This document shows positions 7,208-10,660 of a DNA stretch of 10,660 nucleotides, in pieces (position 1 is the first letter of the stretch; every line of letters begins with the position of its first letter). A program made the translations under genes and the position numbers. Location: assembly GCA_964371695.1 (NCBI GenBank), contig CAYJOG010000040.1, positions 1,321 to 11,980 on the forward strand, in the 5' to 3' direction. The notes under the pieces were generated by a model, which made no database searches, was not told the origin of the DNA, and saw nothing but the letters and a program-made list of their open reading frames with translations. Origin of the DNA: CAYJOG01 sp964371695 [NCBI: uncultured bacterium]. Lineage in GTDB: Bacteria; CAYJOG01.

Positions 7208-7409
7208 GCAGGGGTATTGTAGGGGCAGAGCGAAGGCAGGCGGCTGGAGGTTGGTGAAAGAAAAAGGCAGTATCGTCCCTGATGTCATTCCCGCTTCCTC
7301 CTGTTCCCTCTCCCCTTTGGGGAGAGGGAACGATGGGGGCCTTTTCTTTTTTCACCTTCCAGCCTCCGACTTCCATCTTCTTCTTTCCCGCCTGTGATAT
7401 AAGTTCACC
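7208..7409. promoter_or_regulatory. Divergent intergenic region between MlaF-like and RuBisCO-like genes
   Basis: The 202-bp space between two divergently oriented genes must hold both promoters unless they are transcribed from elsewhere. Most of it is taken up by the inverted repeat pair described separately. No convincing -35/-10 pair was identified on either strand, although TGATATAAG at 7395-7403, just before the RuBisCO-like ATG, is AT-rich and could be a -10-like element of a near-leaderless transcript. Confidence 0.35.
7235..7395. repeat. Inverted pair of the intergenic repeat (copies B and C)
   Basis: Copy B (about 7235-7315, plus orientation, degenerate) and copy C (7319-7395, minus orientation) meet at a perfect 13-bp hairpin: arms GTTCCCTCTCCCC (7303-7315) and GGGGAGAGGGAAC (7319-7331) with loop TTT. 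Copy C, reversed, reads GTTCCCTCTCCCC, CGATGG, GGAAAAG-like and GGAAG-rich blocks in the same order as copy A at 4937-5020. On the plus strand the hairpin is followed by CCTTTTCTTTTTT (7340-7352), the same hairpin plus T-tract design as at copy A. Confidence 0.75.
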
Positions 7410-8657
7410 ATGTCCGGCCCTTTTGTGTTCAACCCGTCGCTGGTGGCGTCCTCGCACCTTATCGAGGCCACCTATCACTTTTATGGCGCAGACCCCGCCC
7501 AGGCCATGGCCCGCGCCCAGAAACTGGCGGGGGGCCAGAGCACCGAGGCGTGGTCGCCCGTGCTGGCGGGGCAAGAAGAGAATCTGGCCCGCCACCGGGC
7601 CACGGTGCTGCACGCCGGGCCTTTGCCGGGCGAGGAGAACGCCATCACCTTCACCGTGGGTTTTCCCGCGCTCAACACCGAGGGCGACGTGGCCACGCTG
7701 CTCACCATGGTGTTTGGCAAACCCAGCCTGGATGGTCGCCTGCGGCTGGTGCATGTTGCCCTGCCGCCCGACGTGCTGCGCCTGCTGCCGGGGCCGCGGT
7801 TTGGCATCGAGGGCCTGCGGGCACGCCTGGGTGTGGCGGCGCGGCCGCTCAGCATGGCCATTTTCAAACCGGGCATCGGCCTTGCGCCCGCCGAGTTTGC
7901 CCAGGTTTATGCCGATGTCGCCGCCCAGGGTCTGGACCTCATCAAGGACGACGAAATCCACCCCGATCTGGTCACCTGCCCCACGGTGGAGCGGGTGCGG
8001 GCCATCGCCGAACAGGCCCGGCGGCACGAGGCCGAAACCGGCCGCCGCTGCCTGCACGTGGTGAACCTCACGGGCCGGACCGATCAACTGGTGGAAAAAG
8101 CCCGGCGGCTGTGCGCCGAGGGGGCGCGGGCGCTTTTGCTCAACGTGCTGGTTTATGGCTTTGGCGCGCTGGAGGCCCTGGCCCGCGACGGCGACGTGAA
8201 CTGCCCCGTCTTTGCCCATCCAGCCCTGTCGGGGGCCATGATTCAGAGTCCCCATTACGGCCTGAGCGCCAACCTGCTGCTGGGTACGCTGATGCGCGTG
8301 ACGGGGGCCGACGCGGTGCTGTTTCCGGCGGGCAGCCACACGCTGCCCATGCCCGCCGCCGAGGCGCCCCTCATCCGCGACCGCCTCACGCAGGAGGCCC
8401 CCCTGCTGGCGTCCTTTCCCGTGCCCAGCGCCGGTGTGCATCCGGGTATGGCCCCCCGGCTTTACCGCGAGTTCGGCCCCCATGTCATCATGAACGCGGG
8501 GGGCGGCGTGTTTGGTCACCCGATGGGTCCGGCGGCGGGGGCCAAGGCTCTGGCGACGGCGGTGGCGGCGGTGCATCGGGGCGAGGACCTGGCCCAGGTG
8601 GCCGGGGAAGAACCGGCGCTCAAGGCCGCGCTGGACGCCTGGGGGCTGGAGCCATGA
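7410..8657 (+). CDS. RuBisCO-like protein (type IV, MtnW-related)
   Basis: A 415-residue RuBisCO-superfamily protein that is not a carboxylase. The carbamylated-Lys/metal motif is intact: GLDLIKDDE (174-182) with Lys179, Asp181 and Glu182. Lys153 is in FKPGIG, His270 in FAHPALSGA, and the phosphate-binding GGG is 364-366 in NAGGGVFGHPMG. True RuBisCO residues are missing: the ESST/GTW region reads GQSTEAW (42-48), and the loop-6 Lys is replaced by FPAGSHTLPM (305-314). FGKPSLDG (102-109) and PGPRFGIEG (127-135) match the methionine-salvage enolase MtnW, including Lys104 at the position of the general base Lys98 reported for the Geobacillus enzyme. An enolase/isomerase acting on a sugar-phosphate-like substrate is inferred. 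No mtn gene is nearby. The loop segment differs from the FPSPYG of MtnW, so another substrate is possible. Confidence 0.93.
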   Translation: MSGPFVFNPSLVASSHLIEATYHFYGADPAQAMARAQKLAGGQSTEAWSPVLAGQEENLARHRATVLHAGPLPGEENAITFTVGFPALNTEGDVATLLTMVFGKPSLDGRLRLVHVALPPDVLRLLPGPRFGIEGLRARLGVAARPLSMAIFKPGIGLAPAEFAQVYADVAAQGLDLIKDDEIHPDLVTCPTVERVRAIAEQARRHEAETGRRCLHVVNLTGRTDQLVEKARRLCAEGARALLLNVLVYGFGALEALARDGDVNCPVFAHPALSGAMIQSPHYGLSANLLLGTLMRVTGADAVLFPAGSHTLPMPAAEAPLIRDRLTQEAPLLASFPVPSAGVHPGMAPRLYREFGPHVIMNAGGGVFGHPMGPAAGAKALATAVAAVHRGEDLAQVAGEEPALKAALDAWGLEP

Positions 8658-8660
8658 AGC

Positions 8661-8931
8661 GCATTGCTGTCAGGTTCTCTGTAGCCCCGGCGCTATCGCC
8701 TTCTCGCGGCTGGATGCCCCAATGGGCATCCAGAGAGACTCCGCTCAAACTCCGCCGGGAGAACAAAAACCGCCGCAGGCGGCACAAAACAAATGTTTTT
8801 CGGGGAAACAGGGCAAAAAAATTGCTTGGTGCGCGCCTCTGGCGCGGCCAATACTCCCGGCGAGACGCCGGGGCTACGTTAAACCCCCCCTGTAATTCCT
8901 CAGCTTTTTTCATAAATCTGACAGCAATGGG
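8661..8931. mobile_element. Putative 271-bp miniature inverted-repeat element
   Basis: Non-coding DNA between the RuBisCO-like and nuclease-like genes. Outer inverted repeats CATTGCTGTCAG (8662-8673) and CTGACAGCAATG (8918-8929) are perfect over 12 bp. A second perfect 12-bp pair, GTAGCCCCGGCG (8681-8692) and CGCCGGGGCTAC (8866-8877), lies inside, and a third 9-bp pair CGCCGGGAG (8753-8761) and CTCCCGGCG (8854-8862) inside that. A hairpin CTGGATGCCC/GGGCATCCAG (8710-8719/8724-8733) adds structure. The direct repeat CATGAAGC flanks it at 8653-8660 and 8932-8939, as expected for an 8-bp target duplication. No transposase is encoded. The termini beyond the 12-bp repeat differ by one base, so the exact ends are uncertain. 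No second copy is in the window, so mobility is inferred. Confidence 0.6.
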
Positions 8932-8932
8932 C

Positions 8933-9964
8933 ATGAAGCAGCGATTTTTCATCAGCGCGGCCACGGTGTTTTTGATGAGCCTGTGTTTTTCTTTCCAAAG
9001 AGCCGGTGCGCGCTCGGCCCTCACGGCCTGTCCGGCGGGTCAGATGCTGGTGGGTGTGTCGCGCCTGGGAAAGGGGGGCCGGTGCGTGCCGCCACCTCTG
9101 GCAATGGGCGGCAAGGTCACGTTTCTCAGCGCCAACATCGGCAACGTGGATGTCATCAACTGCGGCGGCCTCTACGTCTACAAGTTGTGCCGGGTTTCGG
9201 TGGAAGAAGCGCTCACCCGCAATCTGGCCGCGCTCAGTCCCGACGTGGTGCTGTTGCAGGAAGTGCTGCAAACCCGCCAGTGCCGCACCCCCGCCGGGGC
9301 CAGGCCGGGCACGGTGTGCCACCCCTCGGCGGGGGCGGACCAGACCGCGCCAGACCAGATCACCCGCCTGCTGGGGCAAGCCTATGACCACCGCTGCGCC
9401 GAGGGTTTTTATGAATGCGTGGGTCTGAAAAAATCGGGCGGCTGGGCCTTTGCGGGGCCGCTGGTGGCGGTGCCGCCCCCGGCGGGATGCGACAGCGGCT
9501 TCAGCTTTTCTTATGTGGACGCCACCGGCCCCCTGGGGCCGGTGCGTCTGGTGAACGGCCACCCCGACAGCGCCAGCCCCGCCTGCCGTCGGGCGCATCT
9601 GCAAGCCGTGTTCGAGGGGGCGGCGAAAGAAGCCCGTCAAGTGCTGGTGGCGGGGGACATGAACCTGGACCCCTTTCACGCCGTGGACCAGAAAAACGGC
9701 CAACCCGGTCAGGACGACGAAAGCGAAGCTTACTGGAACGCCATGGCGGGGGCGGGCAAGGGGTTTGTGTATCTGAGCGAGGACGGAGCGCCGCCCCTGG
9801 TGTGGACCAACAGCACGGGGGTGCTGGACCACGTGTTGAGCAAGCGGGGTGGCCCCACGGGGGGCTGCCTGACGCTGGACAGCGCGCAGGCCCCGCTGCT
9901 GGACGGCGGCCAGGGGGGCCTGGACCACCACGCCCTGTGGTGCGGCCTGGGGCGGGGGGAATAA
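8933..9964 (+). CDS. Secreted endonuclease/exonuclease/phosphatase family protein
   Basis: A 343-residue EEP-fold phosphodiesterase/nuclease-like enzyme. Residues 1-27 form a Sec-type signal peptide (MKQR, hydrophobic core, cleavage likely after AGA). A short cysteine-bracketed segment (33-51, CPAGQMLVG to GGRC) precedes the fold. Active-site elements appear in order: SANIGN (66-71), LLQEV with metal-binding Glu110, VNGHPDS with His210, GDMNLDP with Asp242/Asn244, LDHVL with Asp299/His300, and GLDHHAL with Asp331/His332. All catalytic positions look intact. The mature part has 12 Cys, an even number, suggesting disulfides and export to periplasm or outside. DNase, phosphatase or sphingomyelinase-like activity cannot be separated by eye. 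ATG 8933 is chosen since it starts a good signal peptide; ATG 8927 is two codons earlier. The frame stays open back to an ATG at 8654 that overlaps the previous stop. Confidence 0.88.
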   Translation: MKQRFFISAATVFLMSLCFSFQRAGARSALTACPAGQMLVGVSRLGKGGRCVPPPLAMGGKVTFLSANIGNVDVINCGGLYVYKLCRVSVEEALTRNLAALSPDVVLLQEVLQTRQCRTPAGARPGTVCHPSAGADQTAPDQITRLLGQAYDHRCAEGFYECVGLKKSGGWAFAGPLVAVPPPAGCDSGFSFSYVDATGPLGPVRLVNGHPDSASPACRRAHLQAVFEGAAKEARQVLVAGDMNLDPFHAVDQKNGQPGQDDESEAYWNAMAGAGKGFVYLSEDGAPPLVWTNSTGVLDHVLSKRGGPTGGCLTLDSAQAPLLDGGQGGLDHHALWCGLGRGE

Positions 9965-10059
9965 ACAACCCTTTGGGTTAAGCAGAGCCTGTGGCGCAAA
10001 AAGCCGTCCAGGGCGTCAATTTCAAGGACATTTCACCACAGAAAGCGCCTGATTTTTTT
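9965..10059. other. Intergenic DNA after the nuclease-like gene
   Basis: A small hairpin AACCC-TTT-GGGTT (9967-9979) directly follows the stop but has no T-run, so it is not a convincing terminator. A T7 run lies at 10053-10059 without a preceding stem. No gene is seen; short open frames here run into the repeats downstream. Confidence 0.4.
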
Positions 10060-10073
10060 GCCCTCTCCCTGAG

Positions 10074-10246
10074 AGCCTGTTTGAAAACGAATGAAGATTT
10101 GTTTTCAAACAGGATTGGCAGGCCAGGGATGGCCTGCAACGAAAGCCGAAGTGTTGAAAACACTGAGGTTTTCGCCCCGGCCAGGGGGCTTTGCCCCCGC
10201 CTGCCGGGAGTTTGAAAAGTCCACGACGGACTTTTCAAACAGGTTC
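10074..10246. repeat. Structured multi-hairpin repeat, complete copy
   Basis: The ends AGAGCCTGTTTGAAAA (10072-10087) and TTTTCAAACAGGTTCT (10232-10247) are inverted repeats matching at 15 of 16 positions. Between them lie five hairpins in series: CCTGTTTGAAAAC/GTTTTCAAACAGG (10076-10088/10101-10113), GCAGGCCA/TGGCCTGC (10118-10125/10130-10137), AGTGTT/AACACT (10150-10155/10159-10164), GGGGGC-TTT-GCCCCC (10184-10198) inside CCCGGC/GCCGGG (10176-10181/10203-10208), and TTTGAAAAGTCC/GGACTTTTCAAA (10211-10222/10228-10239). All are perfect. A second, diverged copy starts at 10503. Flanking TGAG at 10070-10073 and 10247-10250 may be a 4-bp target duplication. No protein is encoded. Confidence 0.85.
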
Positions 10247-10247
10247 T

Positions 10248-10415
10248 GAGGGAGAGGGCAGCCGAAGGTTGCGCCAAAGCGAAACCTGAGGCGGGTGAGG
10301 GGGGACGGCTGGACGCAAAAACCCCTCAATTTTCAAGTGTTTTCGTTCCCCCTCACCCGGACAGCGGCCTCACATCCGTTCGGCCTCGTCCCGCCCTCTC
10401 CCTCAGGGAGAGGGC
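10248..10415. repeat. Nested palindromic repeat block (CCCTCTCCC and CCCTCACCC types)
   Basis: The outer arms GAGGGAGAGGGC (10248-10259) and GCCCTCTCCCTC (10393-10404) are a perfect 12-bp inverted repeat. Inside are CGGGTGAGGGGG (10292-10303) and CCCCCTCACCCG (10348-10359), perfect over 12 bp and 15 of 16 when extended inward. At the right edge GCCCTCTCCCT (10393-10403) also pairs immediately with AGGGAGAGGGC (10405-10415), forming an uninterrupted hairpin. The same half-sequence GCCCTCTCCCT occurs at 10060-10070 on the other side of the structured repeat. Confidence 0.75.
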
Positions 10416-10502
10416 AAATGAAGCCGCCGTGACTCAGACAGGGTTCACAACCATGCCACCCAGGCGGGCCGTTTATACTGTCAGGGTTTTGCTGATGCGG
10501 GG

Positions 10503-10660
10503 AGCCTGTTTTAAAAATAGGCCATGTGAAACATGGCGCACGAGAAACAGGCTCTTGCGGCCATGGATGGCCGCATACGAAAACCGGAGCTTCGAAAAAG
10601 CGCAGGTTTTCGCCACGCCGAGGGGGCTTTGCCCCCGAAGGCGTTGGGTTTTAAAAGTCC
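10503..10660. repeat. Structured multi-hairpin repeat, second copy (cut by window end)
   Basis: It begins AGCCTGTTTTAAAA like the copy at 10074 and keeps the same order of stems with different bases: CCTGTTT/AAACAGG (10505-10511/10545-10551) enclosing GCCATGT/ACATGGC (10521-10527/10531-10537), TGCGGCCA/TGGCCGCA (10556-10563/10568-10575), GCTT/AAGC (10589-10592/10598-10601), GGGGGC-TTT-GCCCCC (10622-10636) inside ACGCC/GGCGT (10615-10619/10640-10644), then TTTTAAAAGTCC, the left arm of the last hairpin, at the window edge. The right end is outside the window. Confidence 0.8.

Noticed and set aside
7208-7288. 27-codon N-terminal extension of the MlaF-like ATPase from ATG 7288
   Set aside because: The extension translates the intergenic repeat; homologues begin at the VIEIEDLHV position.
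7200-8576. 458-codon minus-strand frame opposite the RuBisCO-like gene
   Set aside because: Antisense shadow with His/Gln/Arg-rich low-complexity translation; the plus-strand gene has the conserved motifs.
8900-9931. 343-codon minus-strand frame opposite the nuclease-like gene
   Set aside because: Antisense shadow; the plus strand encodes a signal peptide and all EEP active-site motifs.
9978-10277. Open frames of 74-99 codons on both strands at 9978-10329
   Set aside because: They lie inside palindromic repeats, so both strands give similar products, and have no ribosome site or domain.
10444-10479. Possible promoter with TTCACA (10444) and TATACT (10474)
   Set aside because: The spacer is 24 bases, too long for a sigma-70 promoter, and no better -35 is present; only the -10-like hexamer is convincing.
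10060-10660. CRISPR array
   Set aside because: The repeats are two diverged hairpin-rich copies with nested palindromes, not short identical repeats with uniform spacers.

Overview
This is a GC-rich window from a Gram-negative-type (diderm) bacterium. The diderm inference rests on an MlaD-like MCE lipid-transport protein with its ABC ATPase, and on a secreted enzyme with a Sec-type signal peptide. No rRNA, tRNA, CRISPR or transposase gene is visible, so the phylum cannot be settled from this sequence. The window opens with G3C14 and closes inside a repeat.

Layout. Positions 41-2646 (+): a small SRPBCC/DUF2505-like protein followed after 5 bp by a family 3 glycoside hydrolase with no signal peptide. 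Positions 2703-4315 (-): a fumarylacetoacetate-hydrolase-family enzyme and an enoyl-CoA hydratase/isomerase homologue joined by a TGATG overlap, which looks like a small acid/acyl-CoA catabolic operon. Positions 4446-4913 (-): a short dTDP-sugar 3,5-epimerase-like cupin. Positions 5054-7207 (-): an MCE (MlaD-like) protein preceded by its MlaF-like ATPase; no MlaE permease is present. Positions 7410-8657 (+): a type IV RuBisCO-like protein closest in motifs to MtnW, divergent from the ATPase. Positions 8933-9964 (+): a secreted, cysteine-rich endonuclease/exonuclease/phosphatase-family protein. Positions 9965-10660 hold no credible gene but are dense in structured repeats.

The non-coding DNA is the most unusual part. 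(1) Two diverged copies of a multi-hairpin repeat (about 173 bp when complete) lie at 10074-10246 and 10503 to the window end; their stems keep pairing through compensatory changes, and the first copy splits a GCCCTCTCCCT/AGGGAGAGGGC palindrome that occurs intact nearby. (2) A putative 271-bp miniature element (8661-8931) with 12-bp terminal inverted repeats and a flanking 8-bp direct repeat appears to have split an ATGA stop/start overlap between the RuBisCO-like gene and the nuclease-like gene while keeping both codons. (3) A hairpin-plus-T-tract repeat, resembling a portable terminator, occurs downstream of the MCE gene and as an inverted pair between the divergent ATPase and RuBisCO-like genes.

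The genes do not form one pathway. They look like several two-gene units separated by repeat insertions. No multi-gene defence or biosynthetic system is evident; the candidates for something undescribed are the repeat families and the specificity of the RuBisCO-like enzyme.
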